A stretch of 64,000 nt of DNA from Lytechinus variegatus (Eukaryota; Echinodermata; Echinoidea; Temnopleuroida; Toxopneustidae): positions 43,928,701-43,992,700 of the forward strand of contig NC_054746.1 in assembly GCF_018143015.1 (NCBI RefSeq). The letters are read 5' to 3'. Of this stretch, positions 34,370 to 46,069 are shown piece by piece. The notes under the pieces are model-generated. The model had not been told where the DNA came from, searched no databases, and was given only the letters and a program-made list of their open reading frames with translations. A program made the translations under genes and the position numbers. How positions within the stretch are numbered: the stretch's first letter is position 1; every line of letters starts with the position of its first letter.

Positions 34370-35735
34370 GGTGAAGGCGAGACTAAGGGATCCAAATGTC
34401 GTCTGTCCGTCCGTCACAAACCTGTAATGACACATAACTCCACAACCGTAAGTCGCTTTTAAACCAAACATGGATGGTAGATGGACCTGGGTGACCTGCA
34501 TGTTGAGCTGCAGTCAGAGGTCACATGCTAAGGTCAAAGGTCATTTTCAGGTCAACGTTAAAGTTTACATGCAACACTTTTATGACACCTAACTCCACAA
34601 CCGTAAGTCGCTTTTCAACCAAACTTGGGGGACCTGCATGTTATGCTGCAGTCTGAGGTCATATGGTAAGGTCAAAGGTCATTTTCAGGTCAACGTTACA
34701 GTTCACATGCAAGACTCTTATGACACCTAACTCCGCAACCGTAAGTCACTTTTCAACCAAACTTGGATGTTGGATAGACTTGGGGGACGTGCATGTTATG
34801 CTGCAGTCAGAGGTCACATGGTAAGGTAAAATATCATTTACAGGTTAAAGTTTACATGCAAGACTCTCTTATGACACCTAACTCCGCAACCATAAGTCAC
34901 TTTTCAATCAAACATGGATGGTCGATGGACTTGGGGGACCTGCATGTTATGCTACAGTCAGAGGTCACATGGTAAGGTCGAAGGTCATTTTCAGGTCAAC
35001 GTTAAAGTTTACATGCAGGACACCTAACTTCGCAAATGTAAGTCGCTTTTCAACCTAACATGGACAGTAGATGGACTTGGGGGACCTGCACATGTTACGC
35101 TGAAGTGGGAGGTCACATGATAAGTTCAAAGGTCATTTTCAGGTCAACGTCAAAGTTTACATGCAAGAATCTCTTATGTAAACTAACTCCGCAACCGTAA
35201 GTTACTTTTCAACCAAACTTGGATGTTGGATAGACTTGGGGGACGTGCATGTTATGCTGCAGTCGGAGGTCACATGGAAAGGTCAAAGGTCATTTACAGG
35301 TTAAAGTTTACATGCAAGACTCTCTTATGACACCTAACTCCGCAACCGTAAGTCACTTTTCAACCAAACTTGGATGGTAGATGGACTTGGGGGACCTGCA
35401 TGTTATGCTGCAGTCAGAGGTCACATGGAAAGGTCAAAGGTCATTTACAGGTTAAAGTTTACATGCAAGACTCTCTTATGACACCTAACTCCGCAACCGT
35501 AAGTCACTTTTCAACCAAACTTGCAGACTTATGCTGCAGTCGGATGTCACATGGTAAGGTCAAAGGTCATTTTCAGGTCAATATTAAAGTTTACGTGCAA
35601 GGCTGGTATGACAAGTGTTATTCCATCCCAGTAATTTCACAATGAAGTTTCGATATAATTCTTGCGTGCCCTCGCAAATCACAATATTTCTGGTTATTTT
35701 CATAAGTGGGCGAGACAAAAATTGCTTTTGCCTTG
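34370..35735 (+). repeat. Element with about eight ~150-bp tandem units carrying DR1-like motifs
   Basis: Opens with AGGCGAGACTAAGGGATCC and a GTCCGTCCGTC run, then about eight units containing CTAACTCCGCAACCGTAAGT, CTTTTCAACCAAAC, GACCTGCATGTTATGCTGCA and GGTCACATGGTAAGGTCAAA. It closes with a unique tail ending GTGGGCGAGACAAAAATTGC. Most units keep AGGTCAAAGGTCA (for example 34,531-34,543 and 34,669-34,681). Same style as the repeat at 1,762. The frames inside (for example 35,370-35,645) are repeat-derived. Confidence 0.85.
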
Positions 35736-35937
35736 TTTTTTAGTCATGTTCAAAATGAATTAGTGATGATTTCATTTTTCTCGGCATTTTAATCCCCAAG
35801 TCTGCATGGTTTAATTATGTTTGATGCATGTTTTGCCTTTAGTAGACAGCTGGCAGCCCTCTGTCTCGAGGAGTATTTTTATATCTCTTTCTGTATTTGG
35901 TGAGTGAAGCCAACGAAATTCAGCTGAACAACCAACA

Positions 35938-36134
35938 TAAAGGCATGGTCACACCGGCCGAGCGTTGTTGGAGCGGTAGGGAAAGAGGGTAGAATTTTTC
36001 TCTCAAAATGGGGGAAAAAATCGAAAACAAAAAAACTAAAATCGAACTTGAAAATGGTAAACGGTAGCGAGCGGTGATGATTTTTTTTTCTCTCCGCTCC
36101 ACGACCGCTCCAACAACGCTCGGCCGGATGCCTT
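35938..36134. mobile_element. 196-bp MITE with AAAGGCATGGTCACACCGG end
   Basis: AAAGGCATGGTCACACCGGC...GCGTTGTTGGAGCGG is mirrored by CCGCTCCAACAACGC...CCGGATGCCTTT. Immediately followed by MITE family 3. Confidence 0.75.
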
Positions 36135-36138
36135 TACA

Positions 36139-36735
36139 CTTAAGGGGAATCCAGCCTTGGTCATAAAATATAGTGTTGGAAAGGAGAAAATTAGATAAAA
36201 CAGAATGGTGAAAGTTTGAAAGAAATCGGACCAGCAATAAGAAAGTTATGGCTGCTTTAAAATTGAAATCCCTATGATTATGTAGATTTCAAAGTGGCAA
36301 CTGGGTAAGTAAATTATGACAAGAGGCAAGGACAACTTTCCCATAGGCCATGTACTTAATTATCAGGGATTTGTGTTTTTCTCCTAACTGCCCTTCCCCT
36401 GGGGCAGTAATCTAAATATAACCCTGGTAGTATATTGTTTTATGTCCTCATGTGAAAGAAAAATAAAAATTTGAAGTAAAACATTTGAAAAAATGACATA
36501 TTAGCCATTTTATGTATTGGAGTACATGGAAGAGTAGTCCTTGCCTTACATCACTGTGACATCACATATGTGGCCAATTTGCAGTCTCGTGGATCTAGGG
36601 ATTACCAATATTCACAACTTTAAAAATAACTTTCTTATTATTTGTCAGATAGTGTTCAAACTTTCACCTATCAACTTGACTGATTTTTCTTATTCCCCTA
36701 AGAACAAGTTTTTATTTGGGTTGGATTCCCCTTTA
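36139..36735. mobile_element. MITE family 3 (~595 bp)
   Basis: Ends TTAAGGGGAATCCAGCC / GGATTCCCCTTTAA, arms with GAAAGTTTGA, CAGCAATAAGAAAGTTATGG / AACTTTCTTATTATTTGTC and a TGACATCACA motif. Same general plan as families 1 and 2, with different ends. Confidence 0.75.
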
Positions 36736-37084
36736 ACAGAGACCGAAGCTTTAGTTCTAGTTTTGGCTCTGCTATTTTTTTGATTGGATGTATTTCCTGA
36801 TTTATCACAATAATTGCAAGTTTTATCATAATTTAACTTTTTGAAAATTATGCTATTATGTGATTAAGGCTACATCTCTTGTACTTTCTACCGATAGTCT
36901 CAATATAACGTTATTAATGGATTATTTCTTGTTAAAAATCCTAAAGATAGGAACTAACTCTGTGGTTGGTAGATAAATATGACTCACTTGTCCAGGTGTT
37001 GATAAACGGGCCCTGCTGAGTAGGCCTAGAGTTTTCTTAATTATATATAATTGATTTCATGACATGTGTTTACATTTGCTGCAG

Positions 37085-37290
37085 ATTCCCATTCAGCCGT
37101 TGGACTGAACTGGTACTGTAACACAGTATGGATGGTCAATATGAAGCAAGCTTCATCGAATTCCTCCAAGAGCTCTGTACTCTGTTCTGATCATTTTGAA
37201 GATGCTTGCTTTGACAGGACTAGGCAAACGATTCGTCTAAGACAGGATGCTGTCCCAACCACATTTAATTTGCCGCCTCGTCATCAGAAG
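37085..37290 (+). CDS. THAP-domain protein, exon with the C-terminal half of the THAP zinc finger
   Basis: A TTTGCTGCAG acceptor and GTACAG donor bound 206 bp, entered in phase 1 (two leading bases) and left in phase 0. The peptide has a Trp followed by MVNMK, the zinc-binding pair in VLCSDHFEDACF (Cys-x2-His), and DAVPTTFNLP, which matches the THAP-closing AVPTIF motif. THAP domains are C2CH zinc-binding DNA-binding modules of about 90 residues found in host transcription regulators and in P-element transposases. The first two cysteines must come from an upstream exon that I could not find in the window. Confidence 0.7.
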
Positions 37291-38164
37291 GTACAGTAGA
37301 TCTATATCATACGTGTTTTAAAGAAATATAATCTCTGTATTATCTATCTACCTTTGGTTTGACAGAACAATGTTTTGAATATTCCATTCTCAGTAGCCAA
37401 AGAGAAATGAAAATTATCCTATTCGTTAGGGTCACCATGGACCTCGGCCTATACTGTGTACCAGGGGACTGTGTATTTTAAGTTAACGCTTACTAAATGA
37501 TCAAACAAATTAAAAATTTGGTTTAGCCCTACATAATTAGCATGAGCTTCTTTGAAATTGCAAAGCTAAGGGTGTATTGCTGATTTTTCATAATTTATTA
37601 AAATTCATTTTTGATAAATTATTTTATGCATAAATAGAGAATTCTCTGCTGTACAGTTAAGTAAATCTCTAAATAAGTTCCCAAGTTCTACGGTGCGTAT
37701 GAAAAAATGGGATAGATTTGAAAAGTCTATAAAATTTTTGTTTCAAATTATGAGCTCAATATTTTGGTGTCAATACATGCTATGGAGTCTTATCCTTCAA
37801 ATGCTATTAAAATAATTTGGTTTTGTTCGTGCTTACGCAAACACAAATTTTTGTTTTGTCTGGGGTAAAAAAGGAAGCTTGTGCCAAAATGGCATAATAT
37901 GATGGTCGGACTTCTTGCTATCAGCAGAATTCCTCTTAACCTTTTCATTATCTTTGCCATAATTTTCGAATTATGCAGTCAAAATTCATTTCCAAATCTA
38001 CTTATTTATTTGGATAGTTGTGGTGTTGTTCCTTTTTAATATGTTCTCTTTTAGTTTTGAATATTCCTTCCTTAGGCAAGAACATTTTTTTAAACCAAAT
38101 TATGGTAGAGCGTGTTTTTTTTCGAATCCTTTCATTGTGTTCTGCAAAGGTTATGATGCCTTTG

Positions 38165-38440
38165 AACAGTGGCATACTGAGGGGTGGGGGCTCGGGGTGC
38201 TCCCCCCCTCCCAATACAAAATTATGACCAAGGAAAAAAGTGGAAAGAAAAATAACAGAAAACATAGAAAGTGAAATATGATATTATTCTGAATATTATG
38301 TCAAAATCACAAAATTTGATATTTTAGTAAAAACTGGAAATTTTTGCTTGCTCGCTTCACAACTTTTTAATGCATTTTACCTGATCTGCCATATCTTGCT
38401 CCTTCAAAATTGACTCAATACACCATTGCCATTGAAAGAC
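38165..38440 (+). repeat. Dispersed GCTCGCTC repeat, copy 4
   Basis: From CAGTGGCATACTGAGGGG to about CACCATTGCCAT, with AAATTATGACCAAGG, ATTCTGAATATTATG and TTGCTTGCTCGCTTC in the family order. It sits in the intron of the THAP gene. Confidence 0.6.
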
Positions 38441-39240
38441 ATGAATATTTTCTTGTTTGTCCTGTCAAGCACATAATTAAACTTGGTGAAGGATTCAATG
38501 ACCCCTTGAAAATAGGATTCATGTCTTTTATAGGTACCATTACATAAATTGTTTCACATAATTATTATCAAAGGTACCATAACATAATTTGTTTCACATA
38601 ATAAAAAGGATTTGAATGATTACAAATTCTCCCAATTAAAAATGCAAATCTTCTCACTTGGGTTGACAAGAAAGTCTCTTCTTACTTATCATAAGGAAAA
38701 TTCAAAGGTAAAAGAAGTTCAAATTAAAACCAATGTAATTCAGGTAAATGAATAAATTTATTAGTGAAATTTGACAGCATTTTTCGAAAATTATGGCAAA
38801 GATAATGAATATATTATAAGTCTGCTGATTAGCCAAAAGTCTAAAAGTATAAAACGTCCCGTGTTCGCTCAAGCATGAATTTATTTTTTAAATGCCATTT
38901 CAAAGATAAGATCTTAGAGCATCTATTAATATCAAAATATAGATATAATATTTTGAGACAAAGCAAAGATTTTATAATTTTCAACCAATAAGTGCAAGAA
39001 TAATGATGCATTTGTCATTTATGATTTAAAATAGAATTTCCATTGGATTAGATTTGTAAGAAAAATAATGTTTTTGAGCAATTCTAGGTCCGACATGAAC
39101 TCATACATTGTTGCATTACTGCGTATCCGGATGCCGCAAACTTGGTCCCTAAACTTCTGCGAGACTTGACCAACAAAAAAAATATGAGGACATGTTTCTA
39201 ACTGTGGAATTATTGCAAAACATGTGGAGGGGGGCTTATT

Positions 39241-39823
39241 AAAGTGATGGTCCAGGCTGAAAATATTTATACATGTAGCTTAATAAATAGAGTAGAAGTC
39301 ACTGAGCAAAATGCCGAAAATTTCATCAAAATCAGATGACAAATAATCAAGTTATTGAATTTGATAGTTTATAACAATAGTTTGTGAAAACGGTCGTCAT
39401 GAATATTCATTAGGTGGGCTGATGATGTCACATCTCAAATTGTTCTTTTGAATTTTATTATATGAAATAATGTTTATTAAATTTTATCCTCCAAGAACTA
39501 GAAAAATTGGATTGACAACTGATTTAGTACATTAGATATTAATTGCTGAAACTTATTTCATCATAATGGAGACACATCATTTACACATGTATGAAATAAT
39601 GAAAAAATTATGATTTTATGAACCAAACGGAAAGTGGGGATGTGACATCATCCCACCTAATGAATATTCATGATATGACTATTTTCTCAAAATATTGCTA
39701 AACTTTAAACTTCAATAACTTTATTATTTGTTATCCGATTTTGATGACATTTTCAGCATATTGCTCAGTGGATTCTACTCTATGTATTAAGATATAAATA
39801 TTTTCAGCCTGGACCATCCCTTT
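39241..39823. mobile_element. MITE family 2, copy 2, inserted in a TTAA element
   Basis: Full-length (AAAGTGATGGTCCAGGC to GCCTGGACCATCCCTTT). It splits the G/C-rich end of a TTAA-type MITE whose outer end GGGGCCAGATAGGGTTAA lies at 39,848-39,865. The paralogous intron at 47,390-48,180 lacks this insertion. Confidence 0.8.
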
Positions 39824-40069
39824 AAGACCCCCCCCCCTTCCTCCTTTGGGGCCAGATAGGGTTAATAAATCATCATGAATATTTAAACATGTTTATTTTG
39901 CTGCAAGTCCATTGAAAAGGATTCATTTCTAAACAAATATTATTCTAAATGTACTATTGAATATTAATTTGACAAATTTAAAGTCATTTTTTTCATTCTT
40001 GCATCTCGGTTTATTCAATTTTTCTTCTTTTTTTAATGTTTTTTTTTTTTATTCACTCTTCTCGTACAG

Positions 40070-40210
40070 AATGCACACAAACCAGGGAAACCCTCGAAAG
40101 AAAGTCATTTAGATTCAGCAAGCAACCTCCCAGATACTGCAAAGACACCTGTACCAAAGTCTTCAGCACCTTCCCTGGGACTACTACTCAATGCCAAAAA
40201 TCTAAGAGGG
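40070..40210 (+). CDS. THAP-domain protein, second recognised exon
   Basis: A pyrimidine-rich acceptor (TCTCGTACAG) and GTAAAG donor bound 141 bp, exactly 47 codons, phase 0 at both ends. It therefore joins the THAP exon and the next one without a frame break. The peptide is a hydrophilic Ser/Pro/Lys linker (SASNLPDTAKTPVPKSS). Conservation of both splice borders in the inverted copy (47,034-47,179) supports this as a real exon. Confidence 0.6.
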
Positions 40211-40529
40211 GTAAAGTGGAAGATAACAGCAACATATATCTAAATGGGGTATTGTACAGTATGATTGATCAACCAATGATACCAGTTGTATTCTGACATT
40301 TAAATCCATGTCCCTCTGACCAATGTTGTCAAATAAAAACCTTGCTTTGAGCATAACATCCTCAAGGTGGTCTGAAATTCTATTAGAAGGTACATGTACT
40401 CTTCTGTGGAAGTTCATTTTATGCTTTGACTGCTAATCTACAAGTTTTATTATCAATATGCTAGTGTTCTGAAGTTGATGTGTTAATAATCAATTGTTTT
40501 AATGTTTTATTCTATTTAAAACATAATAG

Positions 40530-40864
40530 ATGGAGACCAGCAGCATGGCAGCAGGAGCTAATGTTGGTCGTGATGAGGCATATACCACCATCAACAATGC
40601 TGCAATTGCAGTCACCACCACCAAGTCTGCTTCTGTCACTGCCATCACCATTGCCACCGCCATTACCAAGACCACTCCTGACACAAAGCCCCCAAGTCCT
40701 CAACTGACCAGATATTGCAGCTGGAGAAGGATATACCAGGAACTTCAAAGCCAGGGCTTGCCAGTCTCCTACAATAAGAAAAATGCCATGGGCCCATCTA
40801 ATGAACTAGTAGTAGAATATTTGGCCACAGTTGTAGAAATGCAGAGACTAACATACTGCCACAG
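40530..40864 (+). CDS. THAP-domain protein, third recognised exon (probable)
   Basis: AATAG acceptor at 40,528-40,529, GTAAAA donor at 40,865; 111 codons plus two bases, open throughout in the frame set by the preceding phase-0 exon. The first half is Thr/Ala/Ser-rich low complexity, the second half globular (RRIYQELQSQGLPVSYNKK). No known domain. No counterpart was found beside the inverted copy, so the duplication ends before it. Confidence 0.5.
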
Positions 40865-40955
40865 GTAAAAATCAATGTCAGATATGATGGATAGTCTTTG
40901 AAATATGGGTTGCAGAATGAATATCAGTAAAACCCATCATGATGTGCTATCTGAT

Positions 40956-41628
40956 TTAACCCTAAAAAGGCGGTGGGAGCCCAAAAATTTTCACGATAAA
41001 TCCACAACGTGAAAGATTGTGCCGCGTCATTATAAAGCCTTTTTTAAAAAAAGTTTATGAGTTTTCAGACAAAATTTGTGACACCTGGGTACCCGGTTCT
41101 GCAATTATGCAACATTGTGCATTGTGTAAGTACACATGTCAGAATTGCACTAAAATGTGATTTCATGGACAAATCCAATGCAAAATCTGTTTCTAGCCAG
41201 AATTCATAATTGTATCATACCGGTTAATGTTTATTTTTACTGATTAAAATCAATTAATTTCATTGTGCTTATGATCAGAAAATTTTGTCAACAATATAAA
41301 AAAAGTAAAAAAAACAAAGAAATACTTAAGAAAGGAAAAAAATACATATGAAAGGTATTTGATATCAATTAATTTTTATGTGTCTGAACAAAAACTTCAA
41401 GGGCTGTGTTTATAGATTTCCAGCCAAATTCTAATTTCATGCATGATTTAGTAAAATATATAATTCTAAATAATTTTAGAATGATCAAATATACAATTTT
41501 TTCATCTGTGGCAGGCATTTTGCATTTCTTCACAATTGCGCAATTAACGGTCAATCTTGAGGGCCCCCACTCCCCTTCCGCCCATCTTTCCTGCCTCCAA
41601 AATACCCTGGCAGTCTTATTAGGGTTAG
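40956..41628. mobile_element. TTAA-flanked MITE (piggyBac-like), copy in THAP intron
   Basis: TTAA at 40,956-40,959 followed by CCCTAAAAAGGCGG; the right end CAGTCTTATTAGGG is followed by TTAG, a one-base-decayed TTAA. Interior shares ATGCAACATTGTGCATTG and AACATTTTG-type blocks with the copies at 49,154, 52,121 and 55,317. Confidence 0.6.
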
Positions 41629-41664
41629 ATTAAGTCTACATTAAGCAAACATAAAATTCTTACA

Positions 41665-41920
41665 ATTGAATTCAGTGGCGTAATGAGCCAAATATTTTGA
41701 GAGGGCTAAATATGGCGAATGGAACAAAAGTTCTCCAAAGAGAGCGAAGGGAGTGTGCAAAATTTTAGAACTTTTTAATACAGAAATCAAAATTTGGAAA
41801 GATTTTGACGTAATAATATCCAGTAAATACTCTATTTCACCCTTTCTCGTTCGCTTTCTTTCTTTTTCTCCTTTTCTTTCTTGGTCGTTAAACATTGGGG
41901 GGGGGGGGGGCAGTCAGACC
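41665..41920 (-). repeat. Dispersed GCTCGCTC repeat, diverged copy 5 (inverted)
   Basis: Starts near AGTGGCGTAATGAG and ends at a G13 tract, with CGTTCGCTTTCTTTC in place of the GCTCGC motif. Weak but ordered similarity. Confidence 0.35.
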
Positions 41921-42669
41921 GCAGGTCCCTATGCTAATGAGCAAAAAGTCCAGATACATCCAAATCATCTCGTGGCTGAATCCTTGCAAAATCTTGTGAT
42001 TCGTGAGATTTTCTTTCTCGAGTCTAAGAATTTACCTGTTTTAAAGAGAAATTCCAGTATTGGTAACGATCTCAAAATGACTTTTTACAGAATCTAATAT
42101 AATGACCACCCAAGTGTCTGTTTGTATGAATAAAAAATATGTGCCAAAGGATTCTGGAAGAAATTGTGTAATTGCTGAGAAATAAGCAAAATAAGCTCAT
42201 ATTCCAGCAATAATAATAATACACTGTCCCACGTGTGCCTATCTGTGTTGGTGATCTTCAGTGTGAACATTTTTCAGCGTAGATTTCAAGATTTCACAAA
42301 GTTCAGTTTATGTAACTTTACCAAATCTAGATCCTCGATGATATACTGACAATTAAGCCAGACTTTCTCATGAAATCAGTGTTTACTGCAACTACTGGCA
42401 TTTCTTTTTAACCTCAAGTTAAATTAAATATTATTGCACTATCAGATAGAGTAAAAGTTACTCTTTCATATTGGTCATTTATTTTGTATACAATATTTTG
42501 TTAAATAAGTAAATTTCTGGCCTGAAAGTGTGCCTCAAAACTTAATTTTCTTCTTCCATTTTCTTTTGCACATTGTGCAAACTTTTTATTTTGAGCCTCA
42601 ATGATATCCATATCACCATAAAGCTGAACTTCTTTTCTTTCTCACAATGCCACTCTTGATATGCGGCAC

Positions 42670-42968
42670 CTTTTAATCGGGTCAAGATCACACTTTTCCC
42701 ACTAAGGTACAATACGAGATTTCTGTAATTTTGTACTTGCATGAAATCCAGAGTTCTGATTGGCTGGATAAGGTTCACAGAACAACAGGCACAGGGTATT
42801 TGAGGAGATTACCACATGGGAAGTGTGACCTTCCTACGAACCATGGCACTGGAACCGTTGGAATTTGCCACTGGGTGGTCTATTTGACCAATCAGAATGC
42901 AGTATTCTTGTTTTCAAACTGCTTTATGTACTTGGCAAATGAAAAGTGTGATCTTGACCCGATTAAAC
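42670..42968. mobile_element. 300-bp foldback MITE
   Basis: TTTAATCGGGTCAAGATCAC at the left is the exact complement of GTGATCTTGACCCGATTAAA at the right. Inner arm pairs include TGATTGGCTGG / GACCAATCA. Interior non-coding. Confidence 0.85.
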
Positions 42969-43723
42969 CAATTCTTATTTTGAAACCTATATCGTTTCAA
43001 AGCATACATATTCAGCTTTATCATGATATAAAAATCATTTGGGCTCAAACACAAATAAAGTGTGAAAATAGCAACTTTTGTCAGGTGAAAATATTTATTT
43101 TATAGCATATTTTAGATCAAACTTTGAACCTATATTACAAAATCTTTGAATAAATCCAAACATATGACATGAAAGAATGATTCTTCTTCTTTACAATGGT
43201 ACCAAATTCATGAAATTCGATGCACAGTTAGAGCAGCAATGACCGAATGAAAAGGTGTTATGGTCCGCGTCAAGCTCATTAAATATACAAAACATCTCAA
43301 GTCATGAATATCATTTGGATGAAAGAAGCCACTCTCTTGGGACCTGCAGTCTGACTGGGGGGCATGGCCCCCATCTATACATCAGTGATGGATTTAATAC
43401 TTTTTGCATGTACGATGACGATGCTCGCTCTCTCTCACCCATCCTCACTATGTGTATATGTGTGTGCAAGATGAATTATGAGGAATAATTGCATGAAGTG
43501 ACGTTTTTCAACCAGAGATTGATCCTTATATATTATTTACTATTGCATTTTTGTTCATCATATTGACCCATCTTGACCCCTTTACCCCCCCCCCCCCTGA
43601 CAAAAACCTAATAGTCAAATGAAGTTTCCTTTTCTTTTCTTTTGATATACATGTAATGTATTCATGTGAGAAAAAAAATTATAGTGCCAAACATTTTTTG
43701 AAAATTTTAATTTATTCCTTCAG

Positions 43724-43831
43724 GTGAGGTTTTGTCCACAGTTCCAGAAGGACACAAAATAGTATCAGAAAGTCATGCCAGAATCAACAACTGAAGGGTT
43801 TGAAGAGCCAGATAAAGAGCCTAGAAATGTG
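43724..43831 (+). CDS. THAP-domain protein, possible C-terminal exon
   Basis: Two acceptors 18 bp apart, TTCCTTCAG at 43,723 and GTCCACAG at 43,741, give the same frame after the phase-2 donor at 40,864. Use of the first puts TGA as the second codon. Use of the second yields about 30 residues ending in a Lys/Gln/Leu coiled-coil-like tail (QLKGLKSQIKSLEM) before a TGA at 43,829-43,831. A strong GTAAGT donor follows at 43,839, so another 3' exon may exist. Uncertain. Confidence 0.3.
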
Positions 43832-44460
43832 ATTTAAACGTAAGTTAAACTTATTTATAATTCTGATTCATTTTCTAATCCAAATTTTAGAATTAAACTC
43901 TTAGTTTGAGGTGTTGATGATTTTTTTTTCAGCTGCAAAAGTAACAAACCAATATCAATCATTGGTCGATAATGTGACTTGCTTTCTCTTGCCAAATTGG
44001 TACATGTACATGTATATTCTGCATTTCTATAATGATTGACCCCACCACTAGCACATAAGATGCAACATGTCAAATAACTGTCAAACTCACTTCATCATGT
44101 ATTTAATTATTAATATTTCATTAAAGGAGTAAAAGGACTCAGAAAGATTACCCGAAAAAGCTCACAGAATTTTTTTTACTGGTAGACCCTTTACATTCAT
44201 TTGATGAATTGAGTTCATGCAAAATCAACTGAATGTTATGAGTACAAAATCCTGTTAATACACCTTACTGTGAGGCTATTCTGGTAGGTCATCCCGGGAG
44301 TGCCTGAGGATCTTGTCCATTTGGATAAATCTTGCAAAGTACCAAGAGGTGCCTCCACCCCCCCCCCCCCCCACTCTATTAAGGGTTAACAATGAAATTG
44401 AAATTAGGAATAAGTTTAGTATCTTGCTCATATGCATTATAAATTAATTACTATTTCAGG

Positions 44461-44880
44461 TACTTCAATCACATGCACAGTAGGAGCAAAAACAGCAGCA
44501 AACACACAGGAGATGTAACACTACATTGACCAACAGCAACAACTACAGCAGCATCAACAATTTCTGCAGGAGATGCAAAAACCACACTGGCAACCTCAAC
44601 AACATCAAGGTGTCCAACAAGCACTCCGGGAACGTTAACAGCAACCACAGCTTCAGCTGGAGTTTCAACAAACACATCAGAAAAAAACCAACAGCAGCAA
44701 AAAAAACACTTATGAATAATGAAATGAATCTAATTGAAACTCAAAAGCCAATGACGCAACATCTTTGACAAACTGAGACAATTATTCATTCTTTTACAGG
44801 ATAAAGAAATACTTTTTTAAAGTGTAAATTTGCAGGAACACAATGGATGTTCCTATGTATCTATTTAATGAAATAAATTT
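44461..44880 (+). other. Possible 3' untranslated exon of the THAP gene
   Basis: Preceded by an ATTTCAG acceptor, rich in CAACAGCA-type repeats and ending near AATAAA at 44,872-44,877. All frames are short, and the Gln- or Thr-rich translations reflect the triplet repeats. It fits a terminal non-coding exon joined to the GTAAGT donor at 43,839. Confidence 0.3.
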
Positions 44881-45039
44881 GACTTTAATAAATTCAGTAA
44901 ATTCAATTCAATAAATTTAGTGATTCAATAAATATCTACTTTTATTTGTCAATGAGTGAAAATACCTGTATTTTCTATTTAGAATGACAAAAAGCAATTT
45001 ATCAATTCAATATCATCAAAAACTTTAGCAATATGGTTG

Positions 45040-45290
45040 TTAGGCCCTCCAAATTGTTGATATTTTGATGAAAAAGCCGTTTCTGCTGCAATATTTGACG
45101 CAACTCAAATAGATCAAATATTGTCGCAGAAATTGTCATTTGCCCCTGAAAGTATCTGCGGCAAATATTTGACGCAGCTCAAATAGCTGCATCAAATATT
45201 GCCGCAGAAATTGTCATTTGCCGCTGTTTTGAGATTTGCCGCAGAAAATGGGAGTTGCCGCTGCGGCAAATGTTTTATGAAACGGGCCCC
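45040..45290. repeat. Short array of GCGGCAAAT / CAAATATT modules
   Basis: TTTGACGCAACTCAAATAG, CAAATATTGCCGCAGAAATT and ATTTGCCGC modules recur four or five times in both orientations and end at GAAACGGGCCCC. Confidence 0.55.
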
Positions 45291-45291
45291 A

Positions 45292-46062
45292 GGTCAATCA
45301 AAATATTTTCGAATTCGTGCTGGTGAGCAACACGTTCACTCCCAGCGATAGGGACTTGTTTAAAAATGGCATAGGAAATATGCATTTTCTAAGTATGGTA
45401 AACTCATAGTAGAATTTAGGTATTAAATTGTGAATGAACTGTATTGGTAGGTAAGACATGCGTAGAGGATTATTTGTCTTTATCCATTTCTATTTTCCAC
45501 ATTTTTCTTTTGTTTGACTTTATTTTCTAGGGGGAAGCCCCACTCCCCCATTCCTGTGGATGCCAATTGGTTGGGGGCTTGGAATAGTGCAAGTTAAAAG
45601 GGTGAACCTGAACTTTATAGATATCAAGAGAGAAAGAATTGGAAAGTTAAAATGAATAAAAACAAAGATGGAGAGAGTGAGAAAGATGGTGGACTTTCAA
45701 GGGGCATTAAAAAATCTCATATTAAAACATCATTTTTGTTTTTGTAATTATTCTATTTACCCAGGGTCAGTCAAAATATTAGCATCCACAGGAGGGTGGG
45801 ATCCTTCCCGCCTTAAAACTGAAATCTAAAGAAAAGTGTAGAAATGGATAAAAGACAAAGATCCTCTGCGCATGATTTACCAGCAAATGCAGCTCATTCA
45901 GAATTTAACTCTTAGAGCACCTAAATTGTACTATAGGCCTACAATATGTGTTTACCATGCTTAGGAAACACATATTTCCTAAGCTATTTTAAAACGAGTC
46001 CTACTGCTCGGAAGTGAACAAGTTGCTTCCTTACTCATATTCAAGAACGTTTTGACTAACCT
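45292..46062. mobile_element. 770-bp foldback element with ~250-nt arms
   Basis: GGTCAATCAAAATATTTTCG at the left pairs with the complement of CGTTTTGACTAACC at the right. The arms continue through GTTCACT, AGGAAATATG...CTAAG.ATGGTAAAC, AGAGGAT.TTTGTCTTT and TCCTGTGGATGC, leaving a loop of about 210 bp. No coding capacity. Confidence 0.8.
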
Positions 46063-46069
46063 CCTTTTT

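Larger units (their letters stand above)
36880..40225 (+). repeat. Inverted duplication, plus arm
   Basis: Matches the complement of 47,020-50,760 in three separated blocks in conserved order: 36,880-37,035 (ending TAGGCCTAGAGTTTT), the THAP exon with intron sequence from 37,040 onward, and the exon at 40,070-40,210. The intron copies share blocks such as AATGAAAATTATCCTA and AGAATTCT. Each arm also has insertions of its own. Confidence 0.75.

Noticed and set aside
35370-35645. 91-codon frame over the tandem array
   Set aside because: The frame merely follows the repeat period; the same peptide fragment recurs with each unit and breaks outside the array.
34370-35735. Regularly spaced repeats resembling a CRISPR array
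   Set aside because: Units are about 150 bp and fully tandem without unique spacers, and the genome is clearly eukaryotic.
40499-40748. Minus-strand frames opposite the third THAP exon
   Set aside because: They are the complement of the Thr/Ala-rich low-complexity coding sequence and lack any support of their own.
44469-44768. Frames rich in Asn/Ser or Val/Ala over the CAACAGCA stretch
   Set aside because: All are by-products of a triplet-like repeat; none stays open across plausible splice sites.
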